A stretch of 64,000 nucleotides of DNA from Mycobacterium sp. AZCC_0083 (GCF_014202335.1 NZ_JACHGP010000006.1:62001-126000), one strand, 5' to 3'. Positions 34,121 to 42,553 are shown, counted from the first letter of the stretch. Numbers and translations are program-made. Notes: generated by a model not told the origin, from the letters alone.

Positions 34121-36366
34121 CCTGCACGTAGTGTCATCCACATCGTGTCTTTGTCGACAACGACTTCCGCACCCCCGGATGGTTGCCGCACGGGGCTTCG
34201 CTTGCTCGCCACGTCGCACACCACGCTCAATTCGACTTCGGCGTGCGCGGAAATCAGAACTATTCGCGCCCACGTAGACGCCCGGTCGAGCGCGGCGTCG
34301 ATGTGGTGCAGCACGCGTTCGGCAGTATCGAGCGACATCGTCGGAAGGTCACCGTCGACGTGCGCCGTGACGTTCAGTCCTCGCCTCTCGGCCTCGCCGA
34401 TCAACGATTGGATGCGCTTCGACAACAGCGTTGACTCCGGTCCGGACTCATCGAATAGTGCCCGAAGCCTGCGACATTCCGCACGAGCCTGACGGCGAAG
34501 TTCCTCGGTGATCGGGCCCCGTTGCGACAGCGTCCGAAGCAGCGGGACGAGGCGAGCCACAGTGTCGGAGTAACGCCGGTCGCGTTGGCTTGCCATGGCC
34601 TCCGCGACGCCTACTCGCGCCTCCAGGCGCAGGCGTGTCGCGTTCTCGCGTCGAGCCAGACGGAGTGAGGTCCGTACCGAGGTGATGAACGAGAAAGCCG
34701 CAATCTGCGGGACGAGGAACGCGGCTGCCCCGACTGCGAAGGCCAACACCATATGGACTGTCGGTACTCGGGTCAGGACGATGACGGCCGGAGTAATCCA
34801 GAGGGTCAGGAGAAACGCCAGGCCCCTTGCGAATGGGCTTCGCAGCAGATGCGGCAGGAGACAGAAGCCGACGGCCGCCTGCGACCAGCTCGCGTAGACA
34901 ACCTCAGATTCGCTGAGCGTCGCTTGTTGAACGATTGCGATACCTGTCAGGGTCGCGACGACGCCCGGGAGCACCCACCGCCCGCCGTGCCGGACAGTCA
35001 GGGGTGCCGATAGGGCGCACAGCGCGACGGCGACGGCCAGCCCGATCTGCACCGCGGGCATCTGAATGTTGGCCGACAAGGCGTGCCACAACCCGACGGT
35101 GACGACGAGGATGTTGGACACGGTAAGCGCGAGTCCGTACCTCGACCACAGGTTGCGCTCCAACTCGTCGTCGTCCCTGGAACCGGCCGAGATCAATTCC
35201 TCGTCGTCGGACCGCCATTGAAGTTCGACGGTGGTACCGCCGCCGGGCGCCGAGTGGACGAAGGCGCGGCCGCCGACGCGCTGCATCCGGGCGACGATCG
35301 ATTGGTCTATTCCGTGACCCCGCGACGTCCCGGTGCTGATGCCCCTACCGTCGTCGGTGATGTCGAGGCGATGCCTACCCGCGTAGATGGTCACGGAATT
35401 CGCGTCGGCGTGGCGGTCGACGTTGTTGAGTGCCTCCCGACTGGCGGCGACGAGTGCGTGGGCCGGCTCGGCGTCCAACCACAGATGATCGAGGCCCGTG
35501 AAGTAGATCGGCACGTCCAGATACGTCGAATCGTCCCGCAGTAGTCGAATGACGTCGACGGGAGCGCAGTGATCGATGACAGGTCGCGCCTGAAGAACCA
35601 TCAGGTCACGAGACGCCTGGGCCGCCACCCGCTCTAGGGGAACGTGCGGGGTATTCGCGACCAACAACAGAGTTGCCGCGGCAGTGTCGTGCAGCATCGC
35701 CAACTGTTCTCGGTCTGAGTTGCGGCGTGCCTGGGCGACGCCGGCGGCGACTTCGGCGGCCAGTCGATCTTGGTGTGCTTGATCCGCCGTCCGAGCCACC
35801 CGCTCGATCGCCAGCCGAAGCAGCACCGACACGGTCCACGCGACCACGATCGAAAGGAGGTCGTGGAAGAGAAGAGCACCACCCCAGCCGACCACCGCGG
35901 ACGCGCCCGAAACGTACGCGCAGATACCGACCGCCAGTACCGTCGCCGACCACAGCGCGGGAAGCTGGACTCCGAGAGTGCCGATCGAGACAGCGACCAC
36001 GGTCTGCGGGATACTCGCCATCCCGAAGAACTCGTCGGGGGTGGCCAGCACGGGAATTGCGGCGCCGATGACAACGAGCCATGCCACGTCGCCCGCGGTG
36101 GCGATGGCAGACCCGGATCTGGTGACCAGTCGATAGATGGCCCACCCCGCCAGACCCATCATGAGCACGGTGTGCGCCGCACCGGGGACAGCGGGATCGA
36201 GCAACGCGACGGCAGCGGCCGTCAGGCTCGAGCACTGGCGCATGACGATGGTGGTGTTCGCGATTTGCGCCAGGAGGCGGCGACGGGAGAAGTCGGTCGG
36301 CCGGGCATTCGTCGGCGGACATGAGTCACCCGACGGGCGCGCCAAGCGTGTCGTCAAGATTGACAT
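34117..36366 (-). CDS. Tandem-architecture membrane histidine kinase
   Basis: The 749-residue protein has two successive membrane-plus-cytoplasmic halves. In half one, about six hydrophobic segments (35-190) are followed by a DHp-like helix with REQLAMLHDTAAAT (His near 226). An HATPase domain follows, with SREALNNVDRHA (310-321), TDDGRGIS (337-344) and RGHGIDQS. In half two, about six hydrophobic segments (405-560) are followed by a coiled region RDRRYSDTVARLVPLLRTLS and a degenerate ATPase-like end without clear N or G boxes. Single kinases of this class are about 400 residues, so this looks like an internal duplication or fusion. It probably phosphorylates the overlapping regulator gene product. 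A -10 element at the leaderless position precedes ATG 36366. Confidence 0.75.
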   Translation of the reverse strand: MSILTTRLARPSGDSCPPTNARPTDFSRRRLLAQIANTTIVMRQCSSLTAAAVALLDPAVPGAAHTVLMMGLAGWAIYRLVTRSGSAIATAGDVAWLVVIGAAIPVLATPDEFFGMASIPQTVVAVSIGTLGVQLPALWSATVLAVGICAYVSGASAVVGWGGALLFHDLLSIVVAWTVSVLLRLAIERVARTADQAHQDRLAAEVAAGVAQARRNSDREQLAMLHDTAAATLLLVANTPHVPLERVAAQASRDLMVLQARPVIDHCAPVDVIRLLRDDSTYLDVPIYFTGLDHLWLDAEPAHALVAASREALNNVDRHADANSVTIYAGRHRLDITDDGRGISTGTSRGHGIDQSIVARMQRVGGRAFVHSAPGGGTTVELQWRSDDEELISAGSRDDDELERNLWSRYGLALTVSNILVVTVGLWHALSANIQMPAVQIGLAVAVALCALSAPLTVRHGGRWVLPGVVATLTGIAIVQQATLSESEVVYASWSQAAVGFCLLPHLLRSPFARGLAFLLTLWITPAVIVLTRVPTVHMVLAFAVGAAAFLVPQIAAFSFITSVRTSLRLARRENATRLRLEARVGVAEAMASQRDRRYSDTVARLVPLLRTLSQRGPITEELRRQARAECRRLRALFDESGPESTLLSKRIQSLIGEAERRGLNVTAHVDGDLPTMSLDTAERVLHHIDAALDRASTWARIVLISAHAEVELSVVCDVASKRSPVRQPSGGAEVVVDKDTMWMTLRAG

Positions 36367-36372
36367 AGCAGG

Positions 36373-36378
36373 AGAGTA
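36373..36378 (-). promoter_or_regulatory. -10 element for leaderless transcription of the tandem kinase gene
   Basis: On the minus strand TACTCT (TANNNT pattern) ends 6 bases before the ATG at 36366, placing the transcript start at the start codon. There is no purine-rich ribosome-binding site between them. Confidence 0.4.
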
Positions 36379-36879
36379 ACGGTGCTCCGGCGTTCCAGCA
36401 ACGGCTAGCCACTTCGGTAGGGCAGTTATCTAGCCGGGCCGAAAATAGGTAGCACAGTGGTCGTTTGCCGTTAACCAAATATTGACATTCGCGCAAATCA
36501 TGCACTTTTAGCGAATTAGTTAGCGTAGTGTCCTGCGATCCACAGATCATGCAGACTAGTTGCAGCCGCAAATGCCGTTCGGCGTGGCATGCTCCGCAAC
36601 TTGCATCGGTGTGCCAGAATGCGACGCCCTTCGGAGTCCGGCTGCGGACGTACAGATCCGTCGGCCCGGCTTCCAGGCGGTGACGCGCTGCCGTGGGGCA
36701 CGGCACGAAGTCGCAGGCACCGCCGGTGGGGCGGAGAACGACGGTGATGTCCCGCCGCGGATGCGGAGAGGCTCCGTGCGAGGTCGTTTCAGCGACCGAT
36801 GACGAGCCAAATGGGCGTCAGCCGCGCATGAATCCGTTTACTGGGCAAACACCGCGACGGATGAAGTACGAGCCCGGAG
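36379..36879. other. Low-GC intergenic region upstream of the kinase
   Basis: About 500 bases with an AT-rich stretch near 36455-36540. Several short frames exist, the longest on the minus strand at 36326-36706 with a Cys-rich look, but none has a ribosome-binding site or a recognisable family. I see no supported gene or RNA here. Confidence 0.55.
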
Positions 36880-36990
36880 TTAGACCGGCGGATACGCGGG
36901 AGGTGGGTAGACGCCGCGCAGCGCCCAGGGGAACCAGTTGAAGAAGTACTCGATCTCGTCGCTCGCGTCGTAGTCCGGATTCGGATCCAT
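36880..36990 (-). CDS. 36-residue microprotein
   Basis: ATG at 36990-36988 is preceded by a near-perfect Shine-Dalgarno GGGAGGT with a 4-base spacer, and the ORF ends with TAA at 36882-36880. The peptide begins MDPNPDYDASDEIEYFFNWF and continues PWALRGVYPPPAYPPV. It is acidic at the N terminus, aromatic in the middle and Pro/Tyr-rich at the end. It has no signal peptide. Base composition and codon choice fit the neighbouring genes. It is divergent from the TetR gene, with about 140 bases between starts. I recognise no characterised family; a protein-interaction or assembly role is only a guess from the composition. Confidence 0.65.
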   Translation of the reverse strand: MDPNPDYDASDEIEYFFNWFPWALRGVYPPPAYPPV

Positions 36991-37078
36991 CAGTACCTCC
37001 CAGCGAAGCGACTTTGATAGAAGTCTAGTCCCAGGGACCCCGCGAGCGACACCGGATGGCGTCGAATGCCTACACTGG

Positions 37079-37094
37079 CCAACCAGTTGATTGG
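37079..37094. promoter_or_regulatory. Imperfect palindrome in the TetR/microprotein promoter region
   Basis: CCAACCAGTTGATTGG is an imperfect dyad: CCAA at one end is matched by TTGG at the other, with one mismatched pair and a wobble at the centre. It lies 40-55 bases upstream of the TetR start codon in the divergent intergenic region, where a TetR-family autoregulator commonly binds. Confidence 0.4.
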
Positions 37095-37133
37095 TACCCG
37101 GGCGAAGTCCCGGCCTGCATATAGTGAGTCGCC

Positions 37134-37802
37134 ATGTCCACGGAACCACCTTCGAACGGGTTGACCCGTCGCGAGGAGCTGCTTGCGGTAGCCACGAAGC
37201 TCTTCGCCGCGCGGGGGTATCACGGCACCCGGATGGACGACGTCGCCGACGCGGTCGGCCTCAACAAGGCCACGGTCTACCACTACTACGCGAGCAAGTC
37301 GCTGATTCTGTTCGACATCTGCAAGAGTGCCGCCGACTTCACCGTGGGCGCGCTGCATGACGATCCATCCGCAAGCGCGCGCGAGATGATCTATCACTTC
37401 ACCCGCCGCCTGCTCGTTGGCATCGCCAGTGACATCGAGCGCGGGGCCGTGTACTTCCAGGAAGCTCCGTACATCACCGAGTGGTTCACCGAGGAGCAGG
37501 TGGCCTACATCCGCAAGGCGGAAACGTCGGTGTACGAACACATGCGTGACGTCATCGACCGCGGCATCGCCAGCGGCGAGTTCTACGACTGTGACTCGCA
37601 CGTGCTGGCGCTCGGCTACATCGGGATGACGCTGGGCTCCTACCGGTGGCTGCGGCCGCAGGGCCGCCGCACGGCGCAGGAGATCGCCGTCGAGTTCAGC
37701 ACCGCCCTGCTGCGCGGCCTGATCAAGGACGAGGCGGTGCGGGCGGAATCGCCACTGGGCATCGACGTAGAAGGCGTTGAAGCCACGGGCCCGTCGCGCT
37801 AG
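37134..37802 (+). CDS. TetR-family transcriptional regulator (Rv0158-like)
   Basis: The 222-residue protein has the TetR helix-turn-helix (LLAVATKLFAARGYHGTRMDDVADAVGLNKATVYHYYASKSLILFDI) and an all-helical ligand domain with QEAPYITEWFTEEQVAYIRKAE. M. tuberculosis carries a TetR gene, Rv0158, between pntB and the adhE1 region; the position here is equivalent apart from the large insertion. Its ligand and targets are unknown. The start is ATG 37134 (MSTEPPSNGL). It ends convergently, overlapping the methyltransferase stop by four bases. Confidence 0.87.
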   Translation: MSTEPPSNGLTRREELLAVATKLFAARGYHGTRMDDVADAVGLNKATVYHYYASKSLILFDICKSAADFTVGALHDDPSASAREMIYHFTRRLLVGIASDIERGAVYFQEAPYITEWFTEEQVAYIRKAETSVYEHMRDVIDRGIASGEFYDCDSHVLALGYIGMTLGSYRWLRPQGRRTAQEIAVEFSTALLRGLIKDEAVRAESPLGIDVEGVEATGPSR

Positions 37803-38614
37803 AAGGCGAAGCGGTTCAGCACGTCGTAGTTACGGACCGGGGTTGCGTACATCAGCCGATAAAGCAACCGCTGTGGTGTGTACGGAATCGCCTCGTAGCC
37901 CGCGATGGTGGAGGCCTGCTCGACGAAGTGCAGCCCGAGATTCCATCCTTCGATGTCGCGGGCGTCGCGAAGGCCCCACTTGACGATTCCGTGGGTGAAG
38001 AGCTTCGAGAGCCGCGGGCCGGACGGCGACGTCGCGTCGAAGAGCAGCTCGCCGTGACCGACCCGATCAATGAGACGGGCGAACACTTCCCTGACTTCGC
38101 GTTCGGTGATGTACATCAGCAGCCCCTCGGCGACGACCACGGCCGGCCGGCCGGCCGGTATCTGGTCGAGCCACCCGGGATCGGTCACCGACGAGCCGAT
38201 CATGCGGTAGGCGTCCGTCTCGTCGTACAGCTTGCGCCTGAGTTCGACGACGCCAGGCTGATCGAGGTCGAACCACCGCACGGTCGGGGGCGGGTTGATC
38301 CGGAATGCCCGGGTGTCCAGCCCGCAGCCGAGGTGCAGCACGACGGCGTCGGGGTGGCGGCGAATGAAGTCGGCCGTCCAGGCGTCGAGCTTCTTGGCGC
38401 GCAACGCGACCAGAAACTGGTTCGCCCACGGCTGCGTCGCTCGGTGTATCCGCTTGAAGTCGTAGTCGATGCGGTCGACGGCATCTGCCGCCGCACGGTC
38501 ACCCAAAATCGGTCGGGGCGAACGGCTTTCGTATGCCCGAAAGTACAAGGTGACCAAGTTCGTCCACTCCACGGAACGCCAACCGACGGAGCTGAAGTCA
38601 ACCTTGGTCGTCAT
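37799..38614 (-). CDS. SAM-dependent methyltransferase, leucine carboxyl methyltransferase type
   Basis: The 271-residue product from ATG 38614 (MTTKVDFSS, with AGGAAGAG upstream) has the SAM-binding glycine motif VVLHLGCGLDTRAF, the acidic RWFDLDQPGVVELRRKL and VVVAEGLLMYI. These are hallmarks of the LCMT/O-methyltransferase family expanded in mycobacteria. It would transfer a methyl group to a small molecule or carboxylate; the substrate is unknown. It overlaps the 3' end of the MarR-type gene by four bases and is probably co-transcribed with it, under the operator at 39094. Confidence 0.82.
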   Translation of the reverse strand: MTTKVDFSSVGWRSVEWTNLVTLYFRAYESRSPRPILGDRAAADAVDRIDYDFKRIHRATQPWANQFLVALRAKKLDAWTADFIRRHPDAVVLHLGCGLDTRAFRINPPPTVRWFDLDQPGVVELRRKLYDETDAYRMIGSSVTDPGWLDQIPAGRPAVVVAEGLLMYITEREVREVFARLIDRVGHGELLFDATSPSGPRLSKLFTHGIVKWGLRDARDIEGWNLGLHFVEQASTIAGYEAIPYTPQRLLYRLMYATPVRNYDVLNRFAF

Positions 38615-39081
38615 CTCTTCCTCCTGTCGGCGCGGTAGACGTTCCACCGCTGCATCAACTCATCGCGGTAGTCCTGTGTGGAGAACTGACAGAAGTCCCG
38701 GAAGTCTTCGAGCCGCTCGCGCTGCTCGGCGCGGTCCTTGCCAAGCAGCGACAGGCCGAAGTCGGCGACGTCGATGCCGGGCTTCATCAGGGACAGCTGC
38801 GTGTCGAGCACGCTGCTGAAGCCGCCCGGCGTGACGCGGTAGTGGTGCTGGCGGGTAGGACTTGGCAGCCGCTCGATCATCCCGCCCTCCTGCAGTTGGC
38901 GGGCGACCGTGCTGACCGAGGCCTTGCTGACCGACAGCACCTCGGCCAGTTCGGTCAGCGACTGCCGCGGCGGATCGCAGATCAACAGCCAGCCATAGAC
39001 CCGCCCCATCGTCCGCGTCGCGCCGAGCCGTTCCATGAACAGACCGAGCCGGTCGACGAACTCGGCTTCTTCCGGTGACAT
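38611..39081 (-). CDS. GbsR/MarR-family transcriptional regulator
   Basis: The 156-residue winged-helix protein has MGRVYGWLLICDPPRQSLTELAEVLSVSKASVSTVARQLQEGGMIERL, typical of the GbsR branch of MarR regulators. A helical dimerisation tail follows. ATG 39081 has GGAGG upstream. A 32-base inverted repeat lies 13 bases before the start codon, consistent with autorepression and control of the divergent acyl-CoA dehydrogenase gene. It is the first gene of an operon with the methyltransferase. Confidence 0.85.
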   Translation of the reverse strand: MSPEEAEFVDRLGLFMERLGATRTMGRVYGWLLICDPPRQSLTELAEVLSVSKASVSTVARQLQEGGMIERLPSPTRQHHYRVTPGGFSSVLDTQLSLMKPGIDVADFGLSLLGKDRAEQRERLEDFRDFCQFSTQDYRDELMQRWNVYRADRRKR

Positions 39082-39093
39082 CCAAACCTCCGC

Positions 39094-39125
39094 ACAGTAC
39101 GTTCAGTACGAACTGAACGTACTGT
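39094..39125. promoter_or_regulatory. 32-bp inverted-repeat operator between MarR and acyl-CoA dehydrogenase genes
   Basis: Two perfect 14-base arms, ACAGTACGTTCAGT and its reverse complement, flank a 4-base centre ACGA. Within each arm there are two related half-sites (AGTACGTT and GTTCAGTACG overlap), so two dimers could bind side by side. The site begins 13 bases upstream of the MarR-type ATG and about 90 bases upstream of the divergent acyl-CoA dehydrogenase start. Confidence 0.75.
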
Positions 39126-39216
39126 ACGCCGCTGCGGCCCAACATCGGAACTGCCGCCAGATCGCCGACTCTGTGAATTTCGCGATCTGCCAGCAGTCTC
39201 GGCGATGATGGGACCC

Positions 39217-41025
39217 ATGAAGTCCAACCTGTTGTCGCGACGCGATCTCGACTTCCTGCTGTACGAGTGGCTGCACGTCGACGAGCTGACCAAGCGGCAG
39301 CGGTTCGCCGACCACTCCCGCGAGACGTTCGACGGCGTGCTCGATCTGTGCGAGCAGTTGGCGACCCGGTACTTCGCCCCGCACAACAAGAAGAGCGACG
39401 CCAACGAACCCACGTTCGACGGCACTCGCGTCATCGTCATCGACGAGGTCAAGGAGGCGCTGGACGCGTTCGCCAAGGCCGATCTCCTCGGGATGAGCGC
39501 CGACGAGCGCCTCGGCGGCGCCCAGTTGCCGATGTGCGTGGCGCAGGCGGCCTTCGCGTGGCTGTCCGCAGCCAACGTCAGCACGTCGGGCTACCTGATG
39601 CTGACCATCGCCAACGCCAATCTGCTCGGCAAGTTCGGGACCGACGAGCAGATCGAGACCTTCGTCAAGCCGATGCTCGCAGGCCGGTTCACCGGCACGA
39701 TGGCGCTATCGGAGACGCAGGCCGGCTCGTCGCTGGCCGACGTCCTCACCCGCGCCGAACCCCGCGAGGACGGCACCTACCGCCTGTTCGGGTCGAAGAT
39801 GTGGATCTCGGGCGCCGAGCACGAGATGTCGGAGAACATCGTCAACCTGGTGCTCGCCAAGATTCCCGGCGGTCCGGCTGGGACCAAGGGCATCTCGCTG
39901 TTCATCGTGCCGAAGTTCCTGGTCAACCCGGACGGTTCGATCGGCGAGCGCAACGACGTGGCACTGGCCGGGCTGAATCACAAGATGGGCCAGCGGGGCG
40001 TGACCAACACCGTGCTCAACTTCGGCGACGGGACGTTCAACCCCGGCGGCGAAACCGGCGCCGTCGGCTACCTGGTCGGCGAACCACACCGCGGCCTGAC
40101 CTACATGTTCCACATGATGAACGAGGCCCGCCTCGGTGTCGGAATGGGTGCGGTGTCCCTCGGTTACACCGGCTACCTGAAGTCACTGCAGTACGCGCGG
40201 GAGCGCCCGCAGGGCAGGCCCCTGACCGCCAAGGATCCGTCGGCACCTCAGATCGCGATCGTCGAGCATCCCGACGTCAAGCGGATGCTGTTGGCGCAGA
40301 AGAGCTATGTGGAGGGCGGGCTGGCGCTGGCGTTGTACTGCGCACGGCTGATCGACCTGCAACACGGCCCGGAGTCCGCCGAGGAGTCCGCGCAGGCGAC
40401 GCACCTTCTGGACATCCTCACCCCGGTGGCCAAGAGCTGGCCGTCGCAGTGGTGTCTTGCCGCCAACGACCTGGCGATCCAGGTGCACGGCGGCTACGGG
40501 TACACCCGCGAGTACGACGTCGAACAGCACTATCGCGACAACCGGCTCAACCCGATCCACGAGGGCACCCACGGTATCCAGAGCCTGGACCTGTTGGGCC
40601 GCAAGGTGACTCAACAGGGTGGCGCCAGTCTGGCCGAGCTCGGCAAAGCGGTCTCCGCATCCGTGGCCGAGGCCACCGCGGTCGGTGGCGAGGCCGCCGA
40701 GCTGGCCACGCGGTTGCGGGCGTCGTGGGAACGGCTCGTCGCCGTCACGGCGGGGATGTTCGGCTCTGGCGACGTCGAGGCCGCGCTGGCCAACAGCGCG
40801 GTCTACCTCGAGGCGTTCGGGCACATCGTGGTCGCCTGGATCTGGCTGGAGCAGTTCGTCGCCGCCGAGAGGGCAAGCGGCGACTTCTCCAGCGCTTTCT
40901 ATAATGGCAAGCGGCAGGCGGCGCGGTTCTTCTTCAGGTACGAACTGCCAAGGACCGCACCACAACTGGACCTGCTTGAGAGTCTGGACCGCACCACGTT
41001 GGAGATGGTCGACGACTGGTTCTAG
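39217..41025 (+). CDS. Large acyl-CoA dehydrogenase (FadE5-like, C-terminally extended)
   Basis: The product is about 602 residues from ATG 39217 (MKSNLLSRRDLDF); an ATG at 39205 adds four. The size and layout match the FadE5/AidB-like class with an extra C-terminal helical domain. Motifs include MALSETQAGSSLADVLTRAE, LFGSKMWISGAEHEMSEN, NEARLGVGMGAVSLGYTGYLKSLQYARERPQGR, QVHGGYGYTREYDVEQHYRDNRLNPIHEGTHGIQ and a C-terminal AFYNGKRQAARFFFRYELP. These enzymes dehydrogenate long or unusual acyl-CoAs. It is likely repressed through the adjacent 32-bp operator. Confidence 0.87.
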   Translation: MKSNLLSRRDLDFLLYEWLHVDELTKRQRFADHSRETFDGVLDLCEQLATRYFAPHNKKSDANEPTFDGTRVIVIDEVKEALDAFAKADLLGMSADERLGGAQLPMCVAQAAFAWLSAANVSTSGYLMLTIANANLLGKFGTDEQIETFVKPMLAGRFTGTMALSETQAGSSLADVLTRAEPREDGTYRLFGSKMWISGAEHEMSENIVNLVLAKIPGGPAGTKGISLFIVPKFLVNPDGSIGERNDVALAGLNHKMGQRGVTNTVLNFGDGTFNPGGETGAVGYLVGEPHRGLTYMFHMMNEARLGVGMGAVSLGYTGYLKSLQYARERPQGRPLTAKDPSAPQIAIVEHPDVKRMLLAQKSYVEGGLALALYCARLIDLQHGPESAEESAQATHLLDILTPVAKSWPSQWCLAANDLAIQVHGGYGYTREYDVEQHYRDNRLNPIHEGTHGIQSLDLLGRKVTQQGGASLAELGKAVSASVAEATAVGGEAAELATRLRASWERLVAVTAGMFGSGDVEAALANSAVYLEAFGHIVVAWIWLEQFVAAERASGDFSSAFYNGKRQAARFFFRYELPRTAPQLDLLESLDRTTLEMVDDWF

Positions 41026-41070
41026 ACCAAACGGCATGATTGTGGCTCCGTGCTCCATCCGCACCACTAA

Positions 41071-41337
41071 CCTGCCCTGGGGTCATACCTTCAAGTCGCC
41101 TACACATTCACGGCCGAGAGCTTTCCGACCCGTAGGCGCGCTAGCGGATTCGCGCTGTCCGACGGCATCGGCCACATCGGTGGCGCAGTCGGCGCGCTGC
41201 TCTTGCCCGTCGTCGTACGCGAATGGTCATTCTTCGAGGGATTCGCAACGATCGCCGTCACGGGTCTGCTCGCAGGCCTCGTCGCCCTGCCCGGACCGCG
41301 GGCGACGGGCCGGCGACTCGAGGAAATCTCGCAGTGA
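41071..41337 (+). pseudogene. C-terminal remnant of an MFS (sugar-transporter type) permease
   Basis: A frame of 88 codons from just after a TAA at 41068 to TGA at 41335 reads ALGSYLQVAYTFTAESFPTR then GFALSDGIGHIGGAVGALLLPVV. This matches the last two to three membrane segments of sugar/niacin-type MFS transporters (YTAEVFPTR, GxG...GG). There is no start codon in the right place and nothing transporter-like upstream, where the acyl-CoA dehydrogenase gene ends. About 350 residues of a normal permease are missing, so it is a decayed gene end, fused by deletion to the preceding gene's tail region. Confidence 0.6.
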
Positions 41338-41374
41338 ACGATCGGGTCGTGGACGCGCGGGCAGGCTGGCGCCG

Positions 41375-42460
41375 TCATCCCGCAGAGACGTTGATGTGGG
41401 CCCAGGCGTTGTTGCCGTATCCTCGCGGATTCCACAGCTGTGCAGGCGATTCCGGTTGCGTGACGCCGGTGTCATCCCAGGCCCGCGCGGTCAGACCCAT
41501 TGGTCCCGGTTGAACCTCCACGGTCAGGGACCAGAACCACCATGCCCACCGGCTGCTCGCCGGTTCGACGTCGGCTTGACGCCATGTGCTGCCCCCGTCG
41601 AGGGACACGTCGACGCGGCCGATGCCGCGGCCGTCACCGGCGAGCGCCCACCCGCGGATCGTCACCGGGCCGGCAGGAATCTCAGCGCCATCGTCGGGGA
41701 CCAGGATGTCGCAGTTGAGCGGCAACGACGACAATGAAATGCCCTCGCCCGGCGCCACGGTGTCGGGGTCGGCCTCGGGCGGCAGAATGCGATAGTCGCT
41801 GGCTTGGAAGTAGTTCTCCGAAGGAACCGATTGCACCCTGATGGCGTTCACCCACTTGACGCTGCGAGCCCCGACATAGCCCGGCACCACCACCCGCACC
41901 GGGCCACCGTGGACCCGCGGCAAAGGTTCGGAATTCATCTCCCAGGCCAGCAGCACTTCCTCGGACATGGCCTTGCCCAACGGAATCGAGCTGCCATACG
42001 ACTGGACGGGGACGGCTTCTGGCGCCACGTCGGGTGCGCCGAACGCAACGTGCAAACCGTCGCCGTGGTGGACTCCTGCCGCGTCGAGGACGTCCGCCAG
42101 CCTCGCGCCGCGCCATTCGGCCGTCGAGATGGCACCGTGCGCCCAAGGGTCCTTGCCGGGTATCGGGCGGACCGCTAGAAGCTCCGCTCGCCGGTTACCG
42201 GCGCAGGCCAGAGTCGCCGCCACCGAGTGGGCGCTGAAGCCGTTGATCAGTTGCTCGTAGGTCAGGGTGCGCGGTGTGTCGACCATGCCGTCAACTTGCA
42301 GGCGCCACTGCTCGGGCGCGATGTCGGGAAAGGGACCGTGATTGCGGCTGTAAAAGGTATCTATCGCGGTGATCTCACTACCCGCCAACGCTGTTGACGG
42401 CGGTTCGGCGTTGAACGGCGAACCGTCCCGCACGATCATGTCCGGACGCTTACCCCACAT
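41375..42460 (-). CDS. Sulfite-oxidase-like molybdopterin oxidoreductase
   Basis: The product is about 361 residues from ATG 42460 (MWGKRPDMIVRDG). The molybdopterin domain has FYSRNHGPFPDI, the Mo-ligating cysteine in AATLACAGNRR, and IPGKDPWAHGAISTAEWRGARLADVL. The C-terminal Ig-like dimerisation domain has IRGWALAGDGRGIGRVDVSLDGGSTWRQA. No Tat or Sec signal and no haem domain are seen, so it is probably cytosolic. It may oxidise sulfite or another small oxyanion. It stands alone, convergent with the transporter remnant. Confidence 0.87.
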   Translation of the reverse strand: MWGKRPDMIVRDGSPFNAEPPSTALAGSEITAIDTFYSRNHGPFPDIAPEQWRLQVDGMVDTPRTLTYEQLINGFSAHSVAATLACAGNRRAELLAVRPIPGKDPWAHGAISTAEWRGARLADVLDAAGVHHGDGLHVAFGAPDVAPEAVPVQSYGSSIPLGKAMSEEVLLAWEMNSEPLPRVHGGPVRVVVPGYVGARSVKWVNAIRVQSVPSENYFQASDYRILPPEADPDTVAPGEGISLSSLPLNCDILVPDDGAEIPAGPVTIRGWALAGDGRGIGRVDVSLDGGSTWRQADVEPASSRWAWWFWSLTVEVQPGPMGLTARAWDDTGVTQPESPAQLWNPRGYGNNAWAHINVSAG

Positions 42461-42553
42461 CTGTTCCCGCCTTCGGTCAGCCCCATCGACGGTACACGGC
42501 ACCTTGCGCGTCATTCATCGAATCGGTGTCGTCGCGACGGCCTCAACGACTCA

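Noticed and set aside
36326..36706. 126-residue Cys-containing frame upstream of the tandem kinase
   Set aside because: The CxxC-like pairs are tempting, but there is no ribosome-binding site, the frame runs into the kinase start, and its composition is that of AT-rich intergenic DNA.
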